DNA from: a virus
Reading direction: 5' to 3' (one strand)
Length of the DNA: 26,512 nucleotides
IMG/VR virus record: IMGVR_UViG_3300044675_004589
Span: 1 to 26,512 of that record
Part shown: one piece after another, positions 14,902 through 20,422 of the stretch
Layout: every line of letters begins with the position of its first letter
Numbering within the stretch: the stretch's first letter is position 1
Notes under the pieces: model-generated
Database searches by the model: none
Told to the model about the DNA's origin: nothing
The model's input: only the letters and a program-made list of their open reading frames with translations
Made by a program: the position numbers and the translations under genes

Positions 14902-15453
14902 TTAAATTAATCCTTCTTCGCAAAATGATAAATATTCTCCGTTGCCCCCAATTATCATGTGGTCAAGCAGTTTAATGTCCATTAGCTTTGCTGATTGTTT
15001 TATCTTATCCGTTATCTCTTTGTCTTGTTGGCTGGGTTTTAATTCTCCGGAGGGGTGGTTGTGTGCCAAAATTAGTCCTGAAGCCTTGCACAAAATAGCA
15101 TCTTTAAGAATTAGGCGTATATCAACTACCGTTCCTGCTATTCCTCCTTTGCTTTGTTGTTTCATGTTTATGATGGTGTTGTTTTGGCGTAGATAAATTA
15201 CCCAAAATTCTTCATGCCCATATTCCTCTAAAAATGACAAATTTTCGTAAAGGTTTAGGCTGGATGTTATTTTTATTTGTGGCTCTGTTATTTTTCGTCT
15301 TGTAAGCTCTTTATAGGCTCTGTATTGAATTGAATTATAGAAGCTGGTAGTATCTTCCTTATAATTAATTAGCTTTAATAGGTCGCTATCTGACTGCGAA
15401 ACGTAGCCGTATGTTTCTACGTTTTCGCAAATTATCTGTTTTGGTGTTTTCAT
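14902..15453 (-). CDS. radC: RadC-like JAMM/MPN-domain protein
   Basis: The 183-residue protein has a helical N-terminal ~65 residues and a RadC/JAB metalloprotease-like domain. EEFWVIYL carries the likely catalytic Glu (residue 81 or 82), and HNHPSGELKPSQQD supplies metal ligands His131, His133 and Asp144. Full-length bacterial RadC proteins are ~220 residues, and short forms are frequent on mobile elements, with a role in DNA repair or anti-defence still unsettled. The leader before ATG (15454-15468) is complementary over 15 nt to the putative small RNA at 23.9 kb, so it may be regulated post-transcriptionally. Confidence 0.88.
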   Translation of the reverse strand: MKTPKQIICENVETYGYVSQSDSDLLKLINYKEDTTSFYNSIQYRAYKELTRRKITEPQIKITSSLNLYENLSFLEEYGHEEFWVIYLRQNNTIINMKQQSKGGIAGTVVDIRLILKDAILCKASGLILAHNHPSGELKPSQQDKEITDKIKQSAKLMDIKLLDHMIIGGNGEYLSFCEEGLI

Positions 15454-15466
15454 CTTGTTAGTGTGT

Positions 15467-15682
15467 TTAGTTTATACAAATTGCGTTAAATACTTCTTCT
15501 TCTTGAATTTCTAAATATCTATCATCTTCAATATTATTAATTGGCATTAAAACTGGAATGCAATTAACTTTTTGAAATTCATTACCTTCATCATCGTGTG
15601 CATAAATTACTTCATAATTCATGGCTTCAGGATGCAATGCTATTAATTCATTTAGTTCTTTTAAATATTCTTTTAGTTTCAT
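15467..15682 (-). CDS. Conserved hypothetical protein (LHPE..YEVIYAHDDEGN type)
   Basis: The 71-residue acidic protein has a helix EYLKELNELIALHPE followed by a strand YEVIYAHDDEGNEFQKV. This type recurs in many phages with no assigned role. The next gene downstream has the same layout, so the two may be diverged duplicates. Confidence 0.7.
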   Translation of the reverse strand: MKLKEYLKELNELIALHPEAMNYEVIYAHDDEGNEFQKVNCIPVLMPINNIEDDRYLEIQEEEVFNAICIN

Positions 15683-15687
15683 CTTTT

Positions 15688-15864
15688 TTAGTTTTTAACA
15701 TTATTTGCACATATTTCTAAACACCAATTCATTAGTTCATCTAACATAGGTGATTCATCTTCTTCATCAAAAGCATCTGTTGTAGCAATACATAATAAAT
15801 CTGCTTGATTTGGATGCATTTTAATTAACTCACTTGTTTTATTTGAAAATTCTTCTACTGTCAT
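15688..15864 (-). CDS. Hypothetical acidic protein, possible paralogue of its neighbour
   Basis: The ATG at 15864 follows an A-rich leader and gives 58 residues; upstream extension would need a TTG start. EEFSNKTSELIKMHPNQADL parallels the neighbour's EYLKELNELIALHPEAMNYE, then comes an acidic DAFDEEDESPMLDE stretch. Function unknown. Confidence 0.65.
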   Translation of the reverse strand: MTVEEFSNKTSELIKMHPNQADLLCIATTDAFDEEDESPMLDELMNWCLEICANNVKN

Positions 15865-15910
15865 CTTATTTCTTTTTAAATTGTTCAAACCAATCTTTTG
15901 TTTTTAGTTT

Positions 15911-16270
15911 TTAACATTCTGCTTGAAAAGAACATTGTCCTGATTCTTTAATACAATCTCTTATTTGTATTCCTAATTTACGGTCGGCATATTCTGATAA
16001 TTCATCTTCTGTTATGTTTGCTTCTTTTAACTTTACATCATTATATCCATTGTTTTTTTCAAAAAAATCTTCAATTATTTTAATTTTATCTCCCAAAGAT
16101 TCTTCAATATTCTTTATTTCAGATTCAACATCTTCTAAATTATCTTCATCAAACCAATAATCTAAATATGCTGGTTCATTTCCCGTTACTCCAAATCTAT
16201 CTGCTGAATTACTTGATTGAATGCCAAACCAAAATTTGCCTTCAATATCTCCGTTATAATATCTTCCCAT
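15911..16270 (-). CDS. Conserved hypothetical acidic protein (GDIEGKFWFGIQSS)
   Basis: The 119-residue strongly acidic protein opens with GRYYNGDIEGKFWFGIQSSN, which looks like a beta structure with conserved aromatics, then a YLDYWFDEDNLEDVE stretch and helices. The leader carries CACACTAAAAACAAAA before the ATG, matching the putative small RNA's linker. Function unknown; an acidic anti-defence or DNA-mimic role is possible but unproven. Confidence 0.72.
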   Translation of the reverse strand: MGRYYNGDIEGKFWFGIQSSNSADRFGVTGNEPAYLDYWFDEDNLEDVESEIKNIEESLGDKIKIIEDFFEKNNGYNDVKLKEANITEDELSEYADRKLGIQIRDCIKESGQCSFQAEC

Positions 16271-16292
16271 TTTTTTTGTTTTTAGTGTGTTT

Positions 16293-16442
16293 TTAATTAA
16301 GTTCTATTAAATCTAAATCGTTTTTTATCCGTATTGCTTTGGCTCTTGCCAATTCATATGCTTTGGCTCTTGTCTTTGCTTTTACCTTTACCAGCCTTGC
16401 TGGTTCATGATAGTAATACGCTAAAAATTTATACTCTTGCAT
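16293..16442 (-). CDS. 49-residue basic protein
   Basis: MQEYKFLAYYYHEPARLVKV begins the product, and a helix with an internal repeat (KTRAKAYELARAKAIR) follows. The strand-strand-helix look and high charge suggest nucleic-acid or protein binding, but no family is recognised. Confidence 0.58.
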   Translation of the reverse strand: MQEYKFLAYYYHEPARLVKVKAKTRAKAYELARAKAIRIKNDLDLIELN

Positions 16443-16454
16443 CTTACTTGAGTT

Positions 16455-16556
16455 TTAAAGGTTTTCAACTGCTTTAATAATTCCATAGGTTATCCATACA
16501 AAAGTTATGCTGGTTAATATCCATTTCAGGAAGTCAATTTTTAGTAATGTTTTCAT
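16455..16556 (-). CDS. 33-residue membrane peptide
   Basis: MKTLLKIDFLKWILTSITFV begins a peptide with a single hydrophobic span and a short charged end. It overlaps the upstream gene by 4 nt (ATGA), which supports translation. Function unknown. Confidence 0.5.
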   Translation of the reverse strand: MKTLLKIDFLKWILTSITFVWITYGIIKAVENL

Positions 16557-16699
16557 TTCTTGTACTTAATTAGGTCTAAATTAAAATTGTCTAAATTATT
16601 TTTGCCCCAAATTTTGGCATTTTCGTAATTATCAAAATAGATTATATCTATCTTGAAATTTTTATTTTTATTCATGTATTGGATATAAAATCTATTCAT
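16553..16699 (-). CDS. 48-residue Asn/Lys-rich hypothetical protein
   Basis: MNRFYIQYMNKNKNFKIDII begins the product, and YFDNYENAKIWGKNN follows. The ATG follows a typical AAACTAAAAAC leader; the stop overlaps the next start (ATGA). No family recognised. Confidence 0.57.
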   Translation of the reverse strand: MNRFYIQYMNKNKNFKIDIIYFDNYENAKIWGKNNLDNFNLDLIKYKK

Positions 16700-16703
16700 G
16701 TTT

Positions 16704-16907
16704 TTAGTTTTTACAAATAAATTTTAAATATTCAAGGTCTTTTCTTTTGGGTGCATCTTCGTTCTTTGTGGCGTCTATTAACGGCATGTCATTGGTTACC
16801 TTTGCCCATTTTTTGCTCGTTGCTGGACTCGTATAAATTACCTTATAATGTCCATGTCCTGAAAATAAAAATTGAAAATCTGATTTTGTTGTGTTTTGTG
16901 TTTTCAT
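16704..16907 (-). CDS. Conserved small protein (SGHGHYKV type)
   Basis: The 67-residue protein has a beta-like FLFSGHGHYKVIYTSPATSKKWAKVT and a short end with basic PKRKDLEYLK. Short proteins with the S-G-x-G-H-x-x-V strand are frequent in Bacteroidota mobile elements; function unknown. The leader and first codons lie in a 21-bp exact repeat (16895-16915) shared with the gene start at 17579. Confidence 0.68.
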   Translation of the reverse strand: MKTQNTTKSDFQFLFSGHGHYKVIYTSPATSKKWAKVTNDMPLIDATKNEDAPKRKDLEYLKFICKN

Positions 16908-16917
16908 CTTGTTTAGT

Positions 16918-17448
16918 TTAGTTATAAATTTCTCCTTTTATTGTAAATTCAATTTCATTTGCTTCCAATGCTTCAATTATAGCTTCTTCGCTTGTTAAGT
17001 ATTCGTATTCTTTGCGTAGAATAGATAGGTATTCTTCTGATAATTCATGGTGTAATTCAGTTTCCAATTCAATAATTTCATTATCAAAATCTTCTTCGTT
17101 ATCTTCTGAAACAATGTTTGTTTTTATTCCGTCTGAATACTTTTTTACCAATTCTTCATAATCAGATAAAAATTTTGTAGCTATCTTATGGGTTTCACAA
17201 TTTTCTCCATGTTCCATAATAATTTTTTGGCATATATCTTTTTCGTCGTATCTAAATTCAATTTTACAATGGTTTACCCTATCTAATGCAAATCCGTTAA
17301 TTGTTATACCTACATTTTTAGCATCGTAATAAACAGAGTCCCACCAATCAAAATTTACATTCCAATCGTAGTATTCAATTAATGCTTTTTCTTTTGCTTT
17401 GTCGGATAATTCATCAAACTTGAATAATTGTATTTCTATTGTTTTCAT
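16918..17448 (-). CDS. Conserved hypothetical acidic phage protein (LFKFDELSDKAKEKAL)
   Basis: The 176-residue, strongly acidic protein begins with a strand TIEIQLFKFDELSDKAKEKAL and WWDSVYYDAKNVGI. A CKIEFRYDEKD segment, a central helical stretch and a very acidic region (EDNEEDFDNEIIELETELHHELSEEYL) follow. This start is one I recognise as common in phages and plasmids of several phyla, without a function. The charge pattern would allow DNA mimicry, but that is only inference. Confidence 0.78.
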   Translation of the reverse strand: MKTIEIQLFKFDELSDKAKEKALIEYYDWNVNFDWWDSVYYDAKNVGITINGFALDRVNHCKIEFRYDEKDICQKIIMEHGENCETHKIATKFLSDYEELVKKYSDGIKTNIVSEDNEEDFDNEIIELETELHHELSEEYLSILRKEYEYLTSEEAIIEALEANEIEFTIKGEIYN

Positions 17449-17453
17449 GGTTT

Positions 17454-17579
17454 TTAGTATTTATTGGTTTTAATAATCTTGTTAGCATCTATTTTATTTT
17501 GAATACAATATTTGTAGGCATCCATATAATCAATGAATATTTCTCTGTTTACTTTGTAGTGCGAAATTTGTGTTTTCAT
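17454..17579 (-). CDS. 41-residue hypothetical protein
   Basis: MKTQISHYKVNREIFIDYMD begins the product, and a helical, Lys/Tyr-rich end follows. It shares a 21-bp exact repeat (17567-17587) over its start codon and leader with the gene at 16907. It stops 5 nt before the next ATG. Function unknown. Confidence 0.55.
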   Translation of the reverse strand: MKTQISHYKVNREIFIDYMDAYKYCIQNKIDANKIIKTNKY

Positions 17580-17591
17580 CTTGTTTATGGT

Positions 17592-17807
17592 TTAATATTT
17601 TTTAATTATATTGTTTATTATTTTATCGGTTTTTATTTCTGCATCTTGTTGTGTATATGCTACGTCTTCAATATAAATTCCTCCCTCATAATCACTAAAT
17701 TCATCAAATATAGTTATGAAAAATTCATCGCACTCTTGTTGAATAATTGCAATTAAATTATTTGAATTGCTTAACTTAACTCTTTTGTATATTTCTGTTG
17801 TTTCCAT
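17592..17807 (-). CDS. Hypothetical acidic protein, first gene of the middle leftward unit
   Basis: The ATG at 17807 (METTEIYKRVKLS...) gives 71 residues. The frame extends to 17888, but that extension would overlap the -7 promoter box at 17866-17873, so the shorter start is preferred. The product is beta-like and acidic (CDEFFITIFDEFSDYEGGIYIEDVAY) with a helical end. Function unknown. Confidence 0.66.
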   Translation of the reverse strand: METTEIYKRVKLSNSNNLIAIIQQECDEFFITIFDEFSDYEGGIYIEDVAYTQQDAEIKTDKIINNIIKKY

Positions 17808-17815
17808 TTGACTGA

Positions 17816-17835
17816 TTTTAAGGCGTTTTAAGGCG
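17816..17835 (-). repeat. Tandem 10-bp repeat in the leader of the gene at 17807
   Basis: TTTTAAGGCG occurs twice head to tail (plus-strand reading), followed by TTTAA. It lies between the promoter box and the start codon, so it may be an operator or a leader-binding site. Confidence 0.5.
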
Positions 17836-17865
17836 TTTAATTTATTGGGTTGATAATTACCCTTA

Positions 17866-17873
17866 CAAACATA
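17866..17873 (-). promoter_or_regulatory. Putative leftward promoter -7 box (TATGTTTG)
   Basis: The minus strand reads TATGTTTG, a match to TAnnTTTG, in the 97-nt gap between genes at 17905 and 17807. No perfect TTTG is seen at -33; TTTT lies at a somewhat long spacing. It is likely the start of the 17.8-13.6 kb unit. Confidence 0.5.
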
Positions 17874-17904
17874 TTTTAATGTCTGCAAGGGTGCTTAAAA
17901 TTGA

Positions 17905-18270
17905 TTATAGGCTATTGAAGAAGTTATCTATATCCGTTTCTTTATCATAAAAATCTTCACTAACCTTTTGAGTGGCTAACAATGAGGCTAACAATTCGCT
18001 ATTAATATTTTCTAAAGTGAAGCCATTTTCTAAAGCTATTCCTATTGAATCCATTAGGCTTTTGTCATTTTCTGACAAATATTGAATTGCATTTGAATAG
18101 TAGATAATTTCCACGTTGAATCCTCCAGCGTCATCAATTTGCCCATAAATTGAGTCAAAAGCATTTGACAAATCAATTTCTTCAATATCTACGTAATCCA
18201 TAATTTCGAGGTTATCAATATTTAAGGATTTTAAAAATTCTTCGATTTGTGTTTTTAGTGTGGTTTCCAT
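17905..18270 (-). CDS. Hypothetical strongly acidic protein
   Basis: The 121-residue protein is rich in Asp/Glu with few basic residues (LEIMDYVDIEEIDLSNAFDSI, IDDAGGFNVEIIYY, SENDKSLMDSIGIALENGFTLENI). It may fold as an alpha/beta unit. The net negative charge fits anti-defence or DNA-mimic proteins, but nothing specific is recognised. Its codons 2-9 contain a CACACTAAAAACAC stretch resembling the leader motif. Confidence 0.7.
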   Translation of the reverse strand: METTLKTQIEEFLKSLNIDNLEIMDYVDIEEIDLSNAFDSIYGQIDDAGGFNVEIIYYSNAIQYLSENDKSLMDSIGIALENGFTLENINSELLASLLATQKVSEDFYDKETDIDNFFNSL

Positions 18271-18280
18271 GTCTTTAAAT

Positions 18281-18601
18281 TTATAAGGTGTTAAGGTTTA
18301 ATTTTGTTTTTATGTTTTGGATGATTAAATTATTCAAATTCAGCATTTCGCCAAAATTGTTTTTGTTGTAATTATATACATTTCTGCCATTCAGGAAGTC
18401 CGGATAAATTTCTGTAATTGCTTTATTATAGTCGTGGGGCGTTGCGCTATCTATTTTACGGTTTTCTTCCTCTGTCAGTCCTGATAGTTTTACAGTCATT
18501 TGATAGTCCGGATAATTAGCAAAGTTCAACAAATCGCCTAAAAACTGTATTTGTTCCTCTGTCATTTCTTCAATATGCTGGAATAGGTGTTCTTTTGTCA
18601 T
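18281..18601 (-). CDS. Hypothetical protein
   Basis: The 106-residue protein has an acidic helical start (EHLFQHIEEMTEEQIQFLGDLL), a middle strand (YQMTVKLSGLTEEE) and an Asn-rich end. Function not recognised. It sits in the early unit between two other unknown genes. Confidence 0.66.
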   Translation of the reverse strand: MTKEHLFQHIEEMTEEQIQFLGDLLNFANYPDYQMTVKLSGLTEEENRKIDSATPHDYNKAITEIYPDFLNGRNVYNYNKNNFGEMLNLNNLIIQNIKTKLNLNTL

Positions 18602-18617
18602 GGTCTTGAGTTTTTGA

Positions 18618-18827
18618 TTAATAGTCTATTTTGTTATCAATTATACTTTTTTCAATTAGGCTTATGCGTTCATTAGCTAAAAAAATACTTATGTCATGCC
18701 AATATTCTAAATCTTCAGATAAATATTGTTTGTTTTGAGATTTGCAATTACTTTCTGAAAATTTATCTTTTTTAGCTTTTTCCAATTCTGACATTAATGC
18801 CTCTCTGTGATGTTTGTTAAGTTCCAT
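18618..18827 (-). CDS. Hypothetical helical protein
   Basis: The 69-residue, highly charged, probably coiled-coil protein begins MELNKHHREALMSELEKAKK. The leader before ATG is a run of A. Function not recognised. Confidence 0.63.
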   Translation of the reverse strand: MELNKHHREALMSELEKAKKDKFSESNCKSQNKQYLSEDLEYWHDISIFLANERISLIEKSIIDNKIDY

Positions 18828-18876
18828 TTTTTTTAAGGTTAAAAATAGGGCTATATTTCAAGCCCTATAAGTGAAT

Positions 18877-19119
18877 TTATCCGTAAATTAATGTTTGAAT
18901 GAAGTCAATATCTACACTATGTAATATTGCTTTAATGCTCTCTTTGTCGGCTGGGTTGTCTCGTAATTGGTCGGCAAGTTCCTCCAATACATTTGCAAGG
19001 TCGCACGTATCCGGTAGGTCGGATAAACTTAATCCGAAAATACGTATTACCTGATTATCAATTAATTTGTAGGCTGTTTTTTCCTCGCCATGTTTGGCAA
19101 TAAATTCTAAAATTGTCAT
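18877..19119 (-). CDS. Hypothetical acidic protein
   Basis: The 80-residue protein opens MTILEFIAKHGEEKTAYKLI and continues with a helical acidic section (DTCDLANVLEELADQLRDNPADKESIKAIL). Function not recognised. Confidence 0.65.
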   Translation of the reverse strand: MTILEFIAKHGEEKTAYKLIDNQVIRIFGLSLSDLPDTCDLANVLEELADQLRDNPADKESIKAILHSVDIDFIQTLIYG

Positions 19120-19121
19120 GT

Positions 19122-19295
19122 CTATTTGATTAGTGTTAAATTAAATTCTTTAGCTATATAGTTAATATGTTTTTGGGTTGTTTGACTCCAGTACCCTAAC
19201 TGGTGCAAGGTGTTGCCCTGAATGGTAGCTACGTGCGTATTGTAGCTGTAAACGTTTGAACCGATTACCGATAAATTTTCTTTATACTTTTTCAT
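19122..19295 (-). CDS. Small hypothetical protein, first gene of the leftward early unit
   Basis: The ATG at 19295 gives 57 residues (MKKYKENLSVIGSNVYSYNT...) with a beta-like first half (VYSYNTHVATIQGN) and a helical end (KHINYIAKEFNLTLIK). The ATG at 19319 in the same frame is possible, but it lies 5 nt from the -7 box. The inner ATG has the CACACTAAACACAAACAA leader used elsewhere. Small early proteins at this position are often regulators, but no DNA-binding motif is clear. Confidence 0.65.
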   Translation of the reverse strand: MKKYKENLSVIGSNVYSYNTHVATIQGNTLHQLGYWSQTTQKHINYIAKEFNLTLIK

Positions 19296-19323
19296 TTGTT
19301 TGTGTTTAGTGTGTTTCAATATT

Positions 19324-19354
19324 CAAATGTAATTATATTATAATAGCTATTATA
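19324..19354 (-). promoter_or_regulatory. Leftward early promoter with a 16-bp palindrome as likely operator
   Basis: The minus strand reads TACATTTG at 19331-19324, a good -7 box. Immediately behind it lies the perfect palindrome TATAATAGCTATTATA (19339-19354), centred in the spacer where a repressor would block polymerase. A TTTG at -33 is not seen at the usual distance, so activation or a weak promoter is possible. Confidence 0.55.
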
Positions 19355-19651
19355 TTATTCTTTGTAACAAAGCTGATACATTACATAACTTGCTGATTAT
19401 CAATACAATAAAATTATAATAAAGGTATATTAATAGCATGTATATAATACTATCATGTACTATATGTATTTAATCAGGTATTGAATACATTGTACTAATC
19501 AAATAGACTGTATTAACAAATCAGGTATTCAATCAGGCTTTAAATAAAGCGTTTTAAAGGTAGTATATTGATTAGGTTTATACTTATACCGGTACATATA
19601 TTAAAAGTCTTTTAGAGGGTTTTATTTAAGGTCTTGCCTATTACTATTCTA

Positions 19652-19734
19652 TTTTGTGGGTGTTGCTGGTGCTGGTGTGTTTGGGTTGGTGTGGGTGTTG
19701 TTGTTTTGGTGGGTTGTGAGGTTTTGGGGTTGGT
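19652..19734 (+). repeat. G/T-only tract with G-quadruplex potential
   Basis: In these 83 nt only three bases (two C, one A) are not G or T. It holds several GGG/GGGG runs, and 19684-19694 reads GGTTGGTGTGG. The strand asymmetry is unlike anything else in the window. Confidence 0.7.
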
Positions 19735-19974
19735 ATTATCCCGTACCTTTTTCCCCCAAATTAGTACAAAAATATACCTTCCTTCCTTACCCTAACCAAT
19801 CCAAAAATACCCGAAGCCCTTAGCCTTTTCCGTTCCACTTGTACAAATGTTTGGAGGTGCTGACCAATGGCGAAGCGTGAAGCCTTGCAAGGTTTGGAGT
19901 ACCCCCATTGAGGGAAAACGTTTCTTTTTTGTGTTGTGTTGGTGTAGGTGTGGGGGGATAGTCCCTGACAAACA

Positions 19975-20020
19975 TATATGCAGTACCCCTAAAGCTACCC
20001 CGATAAAGCTATATGCAGTA
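19975..20020 (+). repeat. Direct repeat pair TATATGCAGTA
   Basis: TATATGCAGTA occurs at 19975-19985 and 20010-20020, 35 nt apart. AAAGCTA is also repeated between them (19991 and 20005). Possible protein-binding iterons. Confidence 0.5.
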
Positions 20021-20080
20021 TGTCTAAACCAGTCGTTGATAAACACACGCGTATCATCTATGAGGTGTGCCCCTTACAAG

Positions 20081-20123
20081 CCACCCCTTATAGCCCACCC
20101 CTATTGGTATATAGCCCACCCCT
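20081..20123 (+). repeat. Three CCACCCCT repeats, two within 14-bp direct repeats
   Basis: CCACCCCT is at 20081, 20095 and 20116; TATAGCCCACCCCT is exactly repeated at 20089-20102 and 20110-20123. The minus strand therefore has GGGG/GGG runs that could fold as a G-quadruplex. Confidence 0.6.
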
Positions 20124-20320
20124 GTTTGTATATTGGTATATTACGATAGGTATAGTGTATGTTCGCAGGGTATTTACGGTTGTAGATGAAAGAGTTAATT
20201 TATTAACTATTGAATTGATAGAAGGTTTATATTTATATACGGGTTTTTAATGATTTAAAATAGTGTTAAAAAGCTTGGTTTAAATGTGTGTGAGTGGTGT
20301 TTATATACTGTTTAGTAAAA

Positions 20321-20388
20321 TCAATCTATTGACAGTATGTAATCAAAAACATCAATATGTTGATAAAATAATGCTATCAATGTATTGA
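20321..20388. promoter_or_regulatory. Three TCAATnnATTGA palindromes, operators or iterons
   Basis: TCAATCTATTGA (20321-20332), TCAATATGTTGA (20352-20363, one arm mismatch) and TCAATGTATTGA (20377-20388) lie 31 and 25 bp apart. The last covers the -33 element of the promoter for the RepL-like gene. A dimeric repressor or a replication initiator could bind them. Confidence 0.7.
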
Positions 20389-20414
20389 CAATATGAATGT
20401 ATTTAGTATATTTG
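20385..20414 (+). promoter_or_regulatory. Promoter of the rightward replication unit
   Basis: TTG (20385-20387), a 19-nt spacer and TATATTTG (20407-20414) match the Bacteroidota promoter. It overlaps the third palindrome, implying repression or autoregulation. Transcription should begin near 20420, so the ATG at 20423 would be leaderless or nearly so. Confidence 0.75.
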
Positions 20415-20422
20415 TTAAAGAT

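Larger units (their letters stand above)
19355..20320. other. Noncoding control region between divergent units, possible replication origin
   Basis: No convincing gene is seen here on either strand. The left ~290 nt are very A/T-rich and hold two near-identical 15-nt direct repeats of AATCAGGTATT(G/C)AAT (19472 and 19519). Then come a G/T-only tract (19652-19734), a more G/C-rich stretch with the palindrome CCTTGCAAGG (19883-19892), a second G/T-rich tract (19925-19957), an 11-bp direct repeat, and CCACCCCT repeats. An A/T-rich unwinding-type segment, repeats and an adjacent RepL-like gene fit an origin; this is inference. Confidence 0.5.

Noticed and set aside
16491-16499. Near-match to a DnaA box (TTATCCATA)
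   Set aside because: It is a single copy with one mismatch inside a coding gene and no clustering, so it is likely chance.
19847-20149. 100-residue plus-strand ORF in the control region
   Set aside because: Composition is not protein-like (odd Cys/Trp/Pro mix), it overlaps repeats and other ORFs on both strands, and it lacks a promoter or A-rich leader.
20020-20250. 76-residue plus-strand ORF in the control region
   Set aside because: Its first half is translated from the CCACCCCT repeats. Only the last ~30 residues look protein-like, and no leader motif precedes it.
20393-20422. Upstream start of the RepL-like gene
   Set aside because: The promoter -7 box lies at 20407-20414, downstream of this ATG, so these codons are probably not transcribed from that promoter.
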